This document shows positions 1 to 4,796 of a stretch of 14,994 bases of DNA, in pieces (the first letter of the stretch is position 1; each line of letters begins with the position of its first letter). Below the pieces are notes generated by a model. That model was given only the letters and a program-made list of their open reading frames with translations. It was not told the DNA's origin and did not search any database. This DNA is from Candidatus Desantisbacteria bacterium CG1_02_49_89. Lineage in GTDB: Bacteria > Desantisbacteria > UBA1551. The stretch is from positions 1-14,994 of the forward strand of contig MNUP01000018.1 in NCBI GenBank assembly GCA_001871075.1, written 5' to 3'. The translations under genes were made by a program, and so were the position numbers.

Positions 1-22
1 TCTTCTCCCCTTCAGGTAAGGA

Positions 23-62
23 TGATTTGTATCCCCGCGGCAAGCCGCGGGGGGTTAAATCA
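23..62 (-). repeat. Hairpin containing the stop codon of the AlbA_2 gene
   Basis: Arms CCCCGCGGC (33-41) and GCCGCGGGG (44-52) pair perfectly around a 2-base loop. Outside a 4x4 internal loop a further 6 bp pair (TGATTT 23-28 with AAATCA 57-62). On the gene strand the outer arm starts with the TGA stop codon. There is no T-tract, so it is not a classic intrinsic terminator. It resembles the palindromes elsewhere in the window but lacks the GTAG foot. Confidence 0.7.
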
Positions 63-869
63 TATTTTTGCTAAATATCCATTTCTGTATAAATCTATTC
101 TTCGAAAATCTTTAATATCAATTTTTAGTCCTTCTAATGTAGGCAGAACGTCTCTCCCTTTAAAATCTAAAATCCATCCTTCTTTCCTTTCGTTTGGTAA
201 TAAATTCTTAAGTAGTTCCCTTAAGTTATTATCATAAATATTAATTATCTCGTCTTTAATCAAAATAGGTGCTGCTCCTATGACATAAAAAGGTGATCCT
301 CCTGCTTCTTGTATTAAAATATTTTCTCTTGACAAAATAAAACTCTTGATATCTTCTGATAAACTATATACTTTTGAAAATCCATCTTTTAATTCATCAG
401 TGCTCATTTTTGATTTTTGTCTATCATGACGTTTCCAAAATTGAAATAATCCCTTGAAAGTAACCATATGTGGCATACGAAGACTTCGCGGTATATGTAA
501 AATTATGATTGGATTTTGTTTTCCACTTGGTACTATTTGAATTTCAAAACCAGGTATACGAGGATCTATGCTACTCAGACATAAGGAAGATATTCTATCT
601 CTTTCTTCTTCGGCATTCTCAACTCCCAATATTTCAGTAGGAATTCCTTGATCTTCATCATCTTCCTTTATTCCTATAATAAGATATCCTCCATAAGCAT
701 TTGCAAAAGCAGTTATATCCCTTAACATTTCTCTTATGCTTTCGTCATTTCGTTCATACATTTTTTCTTTATACTCAATACTTTGACCTTCAGCTATTTT
801 ATCTTTAATTAATTTCTCAATATCTGTCTGTCTCCAATCTGCAATAGCTTTATTTAATATTATTGACAT
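60..869 (-). CDS. AlbA_2 (Schlafen-type) putative nucleic-acid-binding protein
   Basis: Residues about 15-165 fit the AlbA_2 domain (Pfam PF04326, often labelled divergent AAA_4 or Schlafen AlbA_2). Visible hallmarks are EGQSIEYKEK at 27-36, DITAFANAYGGYLIIGI at 51-67, and FWKRHDRQKSKM at 144-155 followed by a short helix. Residues 170-269 form a C-terminal region I do not recognise. The family is usually annotated as nucleic-acid binding and occurs in regulators, Schlafen-like RNases and defence loci; the exact role here is unknown. The ATG is supported by TTAGGAG six bases upstream. The gene lies 68 bp after the HNH gene on the same strand, so cotranscription is likely. It is AT-rich like the two genes before it. 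The TGA stop is part of a hairpin (23-62), so the protein may be shortened at its C-terminus. Confidence 0.8.
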   Translation of the reverse strand: MSIILNKAIADWRQTDIEKLIKDKIAEGQSIEYKEKMYERNDESIREMLRDITAFANAYGGYLIIGIKEDDEDQGIPTEILGVENAEEERDRISSLCLSSIDPRIPGFEIQIVPSGKQNPIIILHIPRSLRMPHMVTFKGLFQFWKRHDRQKSKMSTDELKDGFSKVYSLSEDIKSFILSRENILIQEAGGSPFYVIGAAPILIKDEIINIYDNNLRELLKNLLPNERKEGWILDFKGRDVLPTLEGLKIDIKDFRRIDLYRNGYLAKI

Positions 870-937
870 ATCATACTCCTAATTTAATTATAAATTTCGT
901 TGATTAATTAGGTGACATGCTCTTCAAAATTTAATAT

Positions 938-1621
938 TTATTTAACTTCTCCAAAATTGTAACACTCTTCTCCACATTGTTTACATATTAGTCTTTTCAC
1001 TTTAAATCCAAAACTCGTATCTTTGATAATACTATTAAATTCCATACCGCCACATTTACAGCCACAAAATTTATTGGTGCCATAATTCCAGAAATTTTTC
1101 AGCATGAGCAAAATGATATTTTGTGCATATTTAATACTTTCTACATTTTTATTACTAAAATCAAGTTTATCCCATTCTTGTTTATTTAACCGACACTGAT
1201 CAAACAAAAAATGATGTGTAGGGCATAAAGATACTAAATTTCCTTTATTAGCCGAACCTCCATTTTCTCTGGGAATAATATGACAGAAATCTGCGCATCT
1301 TGACTCTCCACAAATTTCACAAGGCTTATACTCTCTTCTAACATTATCTTGATTCTCTGGAAGAGCAGCTGCTATTGGTTTTGTAATATTCAATGGCATT
1401 TCAATTCCAAACTTTTTTTCAATAATCTTTGTTCCTATCCATGATTTTAGTAGTACTATTATCTCATTTCTTAAATCAATGATTTCATTATGGATCGGCA
1501 TGCTTAATTGCTTGTTTTTCTCAAAGAAGATACTAAATAAATCATGGATCGCTTCACGAAATTCGTAGGTTTCATGATGAAATTTTCCATACATGTATTT
1601 TCTCTTTTCCCTTTTTTTCAT
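938..1621 (-). CDS. HNH endonuclease-like protein with C-terminal zinc ribbon
   Basis: The 227-aa protein has a lysine-rich N-terminus, a mostly helical first 90 residues, and then an HNH core: CEIC (101-104), CHIIPRENGG (113-122, candidate catalytic His114), GNLVSLCPTHHFLFD (127-141, with Asn128 and a second Cys/His pair). The Cys pairs are typical of zinc-stabilised HNH domains. The C-terminal part has CGCKC (186-190) and CKQC (213-216), probably a second zinc ribbon. HNH proteins cut DNA in restriction, homing and defence systems; the target here is unknown. The ATG overlaps the TGA of the upstream HEPN-like gene as ATGA, which indicates translational coupling. The Shine-Dalgarno is weak (AGAAGAG). 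The stop is TAA, with no hairpin after it. Confidence 0.82.
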   Translation of the reverse strand: MKKREKRKYMYGKFHHETYEFREAIHDLFSIFFEKNKQLSMPIHNEIIDLRNEIIVLLKSWIGTKIIEKKFGIEMPLNITKPIAAALPENQDNVRREYKPCEICGESRCADFCHIIPRENGGSANKGNLVSLCPTHHFLFDQCRLNKQEWDKLDFSNKNVESIKYAQNIILLMLKNFWNYGTNKFCGCKCGGMEFNSIIKDTSFGFKVKRLICKQCGEECYNFGEVK

Positions 1622-2019
1622 TTATAACTCTTCTGAAATAGTTTGAAAAGTGAACTTTTAATTTCTGTATATTTATTTTTAAATTTTTCGTATAATTCTT
1701 TATCCTTTTGTAAATCTAACTCATAATTATTTAAAGCTATTTTAAAATATTCCCAAAACCCAATAATATTTAACCGCATTATCTGAAACCCGCGCATACT
1801 CCATAATACTTCAGGATTTTTATCCCTATAAATTTCTACCCCTAAGCCTAATGAACCATCATGCATCAATCCATTTCTAAAAGCATAGTAAAGAATATTG
1901 GCAGCACTTTCAACTGATTCCCCATTTTTTGTAAAAAATAACTTATCTTTAAAATATTTTTCTCGTTCAAAAAACTTTGGCATATAATTCTCTAAAAATT
2001 TTAAAAACGTTTGTCTCAC
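1618..2019 (-). CDS. HEPN-like protein, 3' part of an interrupted gene
   Basis: This ORF of 133 codons starts at a GTG. Residues 48-53 read RNGLMH, an R-X4-H motif with Asn after the Arg, the signature of HEPN RNases; the context YYAFRNGLMHDG suits that fold. It is in the same frame as the ORF at 2023-2223: that ORF ends in TGA, one CAA codon follows, then this GTG. I infer one ancestral gene of about 190 residues split by a nonsense codon, because the 66-aa piece has no independent end and this piece starts without a good Shine-Dalgarno. Termination and restart at the GTG two codons later is possible. The TGA at its 3' end overlaps the ATG of the HNH gene. I do not recognise the precise family. 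Confidence 0.6.
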   Translation of the reverse strand: MRQTFLKFLENYMPKFFEREKYFKDKLFFTKNGESVESAANILYYAFRNGLMHDGSLGLGVEIYRDKNPEVLWSMRGFQIMRLNIIGFWEYFKIALNNYELDLQKDKELYEKFKNKYTEIKSSLFKLFQKSYK

Positions 2020-2022
2020 TTG

Positions 2023-2223
2023 TCATGGTTTGATTCTGTTCGCATAAAATCCAGAAACAGCATCAATTGAGCCACAAATTAATTTAGCTGCTGCTACATC
2101 ATATTTATTCTCAATTAATAGTTTTATAGGAAGCAAAGCTTCTTTTTTGAAATCTTCCCAAAATTTTTCTTCATAAAAATTAAGCATTTTTTCTCTAAAA
2201 ATCTTCTGGCATGAGGAAGTCAC
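2023..2223 (-). pseudogene. HEPN-like protein, 5' part before an in-frame TGA
   Basis: The 66 codons run from a GTG at 2223, but the likelier start is the ATG at 2185-2187 (MLNFYEEKFW), preceded by AGAG; the first twelve codons run straight out of a GTAG palindrome. From that ATG the product is a helical 54-residue segment including ALLPIKLLIENKYDVAAAKL and ending SGFYANRIKP. It stops at TGA (2023-2025), and the same frame continues with QVRQTFLKF into the R-X4-H-bearing ORF. The helical repeats plus the downstream RNGLMH suggest the N-terminal half of a HEPN-like domain. It could be a pseudogene, a recoded gene or a sequencing error. Confidence 0.55.
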
Positions 2224-2226
2224 AAA

Positions 2227-2248
2227 GGGCGGGCAAGCCCGCCCCTAC
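2227..2248 (-). repeat. GTAG-footed palindrome (REP-like)
   Basis: Arms GGGCGGGC and GCCCGCCC (2227-2244) flank a 2-base loop. On the minus strand the element begins with GTAG. The same palindrome recurs at 3301-3322 and 4701-4722 and, mutated, at 14012-14033. It lies just upstream of the HEPN-like gene and seems to supply its GTG start region. Confidence 0.85.
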
Positions 2249-2273
2249 CCACTCCCTAAAACACTCGCACGCT

Positions 2274-2293
2274 CTCGCTGTTAGACAGGCGAG
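2274..2293. repeat. Small hairpin in the 2224-2345 spacer
   Basis: CTCGCTGT (2274-2281) can pair with ACAGGCGAG (2285-2293) with one bulged base and a 3-base loop. The rest of this spacer shows no gene and no clear minus-strand promoter for the HEPN-HNH-AlbA_2 unit. Confidence 0.4.
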
Positions 2294-2345
2294 AAGTGCA
2301 CAGTCTCCCCTAAACACAGTATTTCCTTTCATTATTATACAAAAC

Positions 2346-2374
2346 TTGACTTTTGACAAAAAATGTGATATAAT
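2346..2374 (+). promoter_or_regulatory. Sigma70-type promoter, near-consensus, plus strand
   Basis: TTGACT (2346-2351), a 17-base spacer, then TATAAT (2369-2374): five of six -35 matches, a perfect -10 box and optimal spacing. Predicted transcription starts near 2381. It points away from all known genes and toward the structured element at 2391-2453. AT-rich DNA can produce such matches by chance, but the spacing and the structure downstream make this one credible. Confidence 0.6.
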
Positions 2375-2380
2375 ATCTTT

Positions 2381-2453
2381 AGATTTAAAAGAGGTTGTAG
2401 GTCGCCTTTAGGCGGCAGCGCATATGCGTGGGATCCTACAACCTTATTTTTTT
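2381..2453 (+). ncRNA. Candidate small RNA: three-way junction plus T-tract
   Basis: Outer arms GGTTGTAGG (2393-2401) and CCTACAACC (2435-2443) pair over 9 bp, extendable by two weaker pairs. Inside are two hairpins: TCGCC-TTTA-GGCGG (2402-2415) and GCGC-ATAT-GCGT (2418-2429, ending in a G-U pair). TTATTTTTTT follows at 2444-2453, as in an intrinsic terminator. Read from the promoter at 2346 this gives a transcript of about 70 nt, antisense to the last codons of the DUF3800 gene. It can also be read as two GTAG palindromes facing each other (a BIME-like pair), since both outer arms contain GTAG. On the minus strand it may terminate the DUF3800 gene. The structure is clear; expression is inference. 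Confidence 0.45.
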
Positions 2454-3265
2454 ACGTATTCCTCCAAACACCAACGCCAGTTATTATTTTCTCCGCTTTC
2501 AATCTTCTTTTGTGTTTCTGCCGGCATTATCTTTAAACCATATCCCCAGCAATTTTGTTGATAATTATATATAAGCCCTTTGATCTTCTTTGCATAGTCA
2601 AAAACACATCCTTTTTTCAAAATAGTCTCAAAACCTGCCCAAAATATACCTGCAATTGCGTCTGCAATCTGTAAACCTTCCTGTTTACCCGGAGTATACA
2701 CTTCTATCAGATCAAAATCAATATATTTCCATTCAATCCTTATGTCAATATCATTAAGTTCTGATTTTCGTTTTAAAACGTTAAAGTAATCTTTTAATTC
2801 TCCGAAGCTCATATTAGAACGGTTTGAGAATATAAATTTCACTTTGCCTGTATTTAACCCCGTCTTTTTCAACTCGTCTCTGACTAACCAGGAAACTCTT
2901 TCCAGCAGATACCTGGCGCAATAAAAATAAAGACGGTACCTCTCCCCAAAAAATTCCTTTTCCCTTATATCAGGTTTGCATACAGCCACTGTCGCAATAT
3001 GCCATTTATATTTGCCGATCTGTTCAGCAAAAATATCCTTTTCTATGTGATGCAATTTTCTCCAATGGAGAGGTTTATTAGCCGGCCATTTTAACCTACT
3101 TTTAATTTCCGCAATTAAATCAACCACGGCTTTCTCTTCGGTATTTTTAATAACCAAAGCAGAAATTATAAACCATTCACTGCTTCCCTGCCCAAAGCTG
3201 AATCCTTCATCTCCGGATTCATCAATAAAACAAATATAATTATAAGATTTGTCAGAATGATGCAC
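2444..3265 (-). CDS. DUF3800 domain protein
   Basis: The 273-aa protein matches DUF3800 (PF12686). It has FIDESGD at 13-19 after a short beta strand (YNYIC), a mixed alpha/beta middle, and LQIADAIAG at 198-206. The acidic residues Asp15, Glu16 and Asp202 are the pattern usually read as an RNase H-like metal-dependent nuclease fold; the biochemical activity of the family is not settled. It often occurs in mobile and defence-rich regions, consistent with the neighbouring AT-rich cassette. The GTG start is supported by AGAGG seven bases upstream. The TAA stop abuts the outer stem of the structure at 2391-2453. The gene is separated from its neighbours by repeats, so it is probably a single-gene unit. 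Confidence 0.85.
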   Translation of the reverse strand: MHHSDKSYNYICFIDESGDEGFSFGQGSSEWFIISALVIKNTEEKAVVDLIAEIKSRLKWPANKPLHWRKLHHIEKDIFAEQIGKYKWHIATVAVCKPDIREKEFFGERYRLYFYCARYLLERVSWLVRDELKKTGLNTGKVKFIFSNRSNMSFGELKDYFNVLKRKSELNDIDIRIEWKYIDFDLIEVYTPGKQEGLQIADAIAGIFWAGFETILKKGCVFDYAKKIKGLIYNYQQNCWGYGLKIMPAETQKKIESGENNNWRWCLEEYVKK

Positions 3266-3300
3266 AATAATTCCTCTTTAGAAAGATTAGGGGGCTTTCC

Positions 3301-3348
3301 GGGCGGGCAAGCCCGCCCCTACGCGGGCGTGATGAATCACGCCCCTAC
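3301..3348 (-). repeat. Tandem pair of GTAG palindromes with different arms
   Basis: The first (3301-3322) has arms GGGCGGGC/GCCCGCCC and the same sequence as 2227-2248. The second (3325-3348) has arms GGGCGTGAT/ATCACGCCC around a 2-base loop. Both begin with GTAG on the minus strand and they are separated by 2 bp. Confidence 0.85.
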
Positions 3349-3389
3349 CCTTATCCACTAATAGCAAAGTAAGCCCTGCAGCTGTCAAT

Positions 3390-3411
3390 GTGCGATAAAT
3401 CGCACCGCTAC
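3390..3411 (-). repeat. GTAG palindrome, GTGCGAT arms
   Basis: GTGCGAT (3390-3396) and ATCGCAC (3399-3405) pair perfectly; CG and then CTAC follow, so the minus strand reads GTAGCG before the stem. The copy at 14070-14092 has the same layout but different inner arm bases. Confidence 0.8.
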
Positions 3412-3417
3412 AAAAAC

Positions 3418-3463
3418 GCAAGCCTCCCTCCATAATGACTGGCGGGTCTTCGAAAAGGCTTGC
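3418..3463. repeat. GGGTCTTCGA element, copy A
   Basis: Inverted arms GCAAGCCT (3418-3425) and AGGCTTGC (3456-3463) enclose a conserved core, CCATAATGACTGGCGGG then TCTTCGA. Other copies are at 11988-12031 (intact) and 13826-13943 (split). The arms differ between copies while staying complementary. Confidence 0.75.
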
Positions 3464-3471
3464 CCTATCCG

Positions 3472-3512
3472 CCCCGATGTCCATCGGGGAGAAACCTCGC
3501 CCCAAAGGGGCG
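3472..3512. repeat. Two adjacent short palindromes
   Basis: CCCCGATG (3472-3479) pairs with CATCGGGG (3482-3489) around 2 bases. CGCCCC (3498-3503) pairs with GGGGCG (3507-3512) around AAA. Neither has a GTAG foot. Confidence 0.65.
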
Positions 3513-3535
3513 GGCGACAAAATTCCTTGTTGTTG

Positions 3536-3593
3536 CGCTGACACGTTGATACGCTGCCTGCCCGCCAATCTTGCTGGGCGGGACACGCTTTTA
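3536..3593. repeat. Octamer array interrupted by a palindrome, reaching a stop codon
   Basis: CGCTGACA (3536-3543), CGTTGATA (3544-3551) and CGCTG (3552-3556) are octamer units of the kind at 4757-4796. A palindrome with arms CCCGCC (3561-3566) and GGCGGG (3577-3582) follows, then ACACGCTTTTA, which resembles the end of the 4757-4796 array. The last three bases are the stop codon of the ADP-ribosylglycohydrolase gene. Confidence 0.6.
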
Positions 3594-4643
3594 CACACTA
3601 GCTAATTCTTCAAGCGATTTACTTTGAGACTTGAGCAGTCCGGACTTCTTTAAAACTAATTCGGTCATCTTGATTGCGGTTTCCCTGAAATCCTGAAAGC
3701 CCCTGCGTTTTTGCAAGCCTTCCATCCATTCTTTCGGTATAGAATCCAGGCCGTTCAAAGCACCGCATAGCTGCCCGTTCAGGCTTGAGATAGTATCCGC
3801 GTCCCTGCCTATATTCGCCCCGCCGATAATTGCCGTCTTCGTATCACCGCCCGATGCCTTGAATATGCCGAATGCCAGGGCAAACACTTCCTGCGGGTCA
3901 ATTGCCTCCCACTGAAGCATATCAGCATAAAGGCCTTCCCTTGCGGAGAATACATCCTTATATTTACCGCCTATCTCCACGGCCTTGATCAGGGTTTCCT
4001 TAAGATTGTTGATCGGCCTTTTGTCAAATGTCACGATCGGCTTGTCCGGGGCAACCCTTATTGCTGTATCAAGGATGGAATCCACTGTCGAGCCTGGCCT
4101 GAACGCTTCTGCTATAGCGGCTGCGATAACACCGGGAATATACATATCCAGGTCTCTCTGGAACATTGAAGCGATATCCAGGGCATCGGTGTACGCCCTG
4201 TCCGGGTCGCAAGCGTTGTAAATACCTGCCGGGCTTATTGCCATTAAGCCGCTGCCCGTGACAATATTAAATACTCCGGTAGCCCTTGCCGGAATACCTT
4301 TCTTGAGCAGTTCATAGGTATTTTTCATGCAGAAGAAAAACTTGTTCGGGTTCATCTCCGCGAGCCACCTTTCGGCATAATCTTCCACAGTGACAGGCCC
4401 GCCTTTCCTGATATAGGTATGGCACAGGATCTGCGTGAGCGCCGTGTCATCGGTCCCGACATCAAAATTGGGATCTCCGCCCTTTGTTTTGTCGGAACTC
4501 TCCCACGGATCTTCGAGGCGTCCTTTCTTTTCGTCAATATCCCTGTAATGCCAGCCTTCAGCAGGCCTGCCGAGGTTATCGCCGATAGACCCGCCGGCCA
4601 GGCACCCAAAAACCTTTTTAAACAGCATTGTGCTTTCAAGCAT
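3591..4643 (-). CDS. ADP-ribosylglycohydrolase family protein
   Basis: The 350-aa protein carries the metal-binding signatures of the DraG/ARH family (PF03747), which removes ADP-ribose from proteins or related substrates using two Mg ions. They are GSIGDNLGRPAEG (18-30, with Glu29), GTDDTALT (63-70, with Thr64, Asp65 and Asp66) and GRDADTISS (279-287, with Asp281, Asp283 and Thr284). These match the residues that bind metal in DraG and human ARH3, so the enzyme is probably active. The substrate is unknown; no nitrogenase or ADP-ribosyltransferase gene is seen nearby. The ATG at 4641-4643 has GAGGGGG eight bases upstream, within the repeat at 4651-4690. A second possible start, Met6, lies just before the conserved domain. 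No signal peptide is seen, so it should be cytoplasmic. Confidence 0.9.
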   Translation of the reverse strand: MLESTMLFKKVFGCLAGGSIGDNLGRPAEGWHYRDIDEKKGRLEDPWESSDKTKGGDPNFDVGTDDTALTQILCHTYIRKGGPVTVEDYAERWLAEMNPNKFFFCMKNTYELLKKGIPARATGVFNIVTGSGLMAISPAGIYNACDPDRAYTDALDIASMFQRDLDMYIPGVIAAAIAEAFRPGSTVDSILDTAIRVAPDKPIVTFDKRPINNLKETLIKAVEIGGKYKDVFSAREGLYADMLQWEAIDPQEVFALAFGIFKASGGDTKTAIIGGANIGRDADTISSLNGQLCGALNGLDSIPKEWMEGLQKRRGFQDFRETAIKMTELVLKKSGLLKSQSKSLEELASV

Positions 4644-4650
4644 TGTTTAT

Positions 4651-4690
4651 TCCCCCTCACCCGCAACCCTCTCCCGCCAGGGGCGAGGGT
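4651..4690 (-). repeat. CCCTC-rich hairpin repeat that supplies a ribosome-binding site
   Basis: ACCCTC (4666-4671) pairs with GAGGGT (4685-4690), with more G/C pairing inside. On the minus strand the element continues to GTGAGGGGGAA, just ahead of the ADP-ribosylglycohydrolase start. Similar CCCTC/GAGGG repeats are common between genes in many bacterial genomes. Here its edge serves as the Shine-Dalgarno sequence. Confidence 0.55.
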
Positions 4691-4700
4691 ATAAGCAACC

Positions 4701-4746
4701 GGGCGGGCAAGCCCGCCCCTACGCGCAGGCTAAAGCCTGCGGCTAC
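4701..4746 (-). repeat. Tandem pair of GTAG palindromes
   Basis: 4701-4722 has arms GGGCGGGC/GCCCGCCC. 4724-4746 has arms CGCAGGCT (4724-4731) and AGCCTGCG (4734-4741), then G and CTAC. Both read GTAG first on the minus strand. The second matches the layout of 13985-14007, with different arm bases. Confidence 0.85.
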
Positions 4747-4756
4747 CTTGTTTTTG

Positions 4757-4796
4757 CGTTGACACGTTGATACGTTGACACTCTGACACGCTGTTA
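4757..4796. repeat. Octamer array (five units) overlapping a stop codon
   Basis: The units are CGTTGACA, CGTTGATA, CGTTGACA, CTCTGACA and CGCTGTTA in unbroken 8-bp steps. The last three bases are the TAA stop of the 1816-aa gene on the minus strand. Confidence 0.85.

Larger units (their letters stand above)
3266..3590. other. Gene-free spacer made of palindromes and short repeats
   Basis: After the DUF3800 ribosome-binding site (3273-3277, AGAGG on the minus strand), almost every base belongs to a repeat: three GTAG palindromes (3301-3411), one GGGTCTTCGA element (3418-3463), two short palindromes (3472-3489 and 3498-3512) and an octamer array split by a palindrome (3536-3593). A minus-strand reading frame at 3287-3598 covers them but only translates the repeats. 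No convincing promoter is visible. Confidence 0.75.

Noticed and set aside
23-62. Intrinsic terminator of the AlbA_2 gene
   Set aside because: The stem is strong but no T-tract follows on the gene strand (GATACAAATC). Kept only as a hairpin.
22-237. Plus-strand ORF of 71 codons
   Set aside because: It is antisense to the end of the AlbA_2 gene and starts inside the hairpin.
2023-2025. UGA as a sense codon (code change or selenocysteine)
   Set aside because: TGA serves as an ordinary stop at 1618 in an ATGA overlap, and Trp is TGG throughout the large gene. No SECIS-like hairpin was recognised right after the TGA.
2211-2411. Plus-strand ORF of 66 codons
   Set aside because: It runs through a palindrome, a hairpin and the promoter region. 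Composition is that of repeats, not of a protein.
3287-3598. Minus-strand ORF of 103 codons
   Set aside because: It simply translates three GTAG palindromes, a GGGTCTTCGA element and other palindromes. No ribosome-binding site and no protein-like pattern.
4757-4796. CRISPR-like regular repeat
   Set aside because: The units are 8 bp, with no spacers and no cas genes. The same holds for the other arrays.
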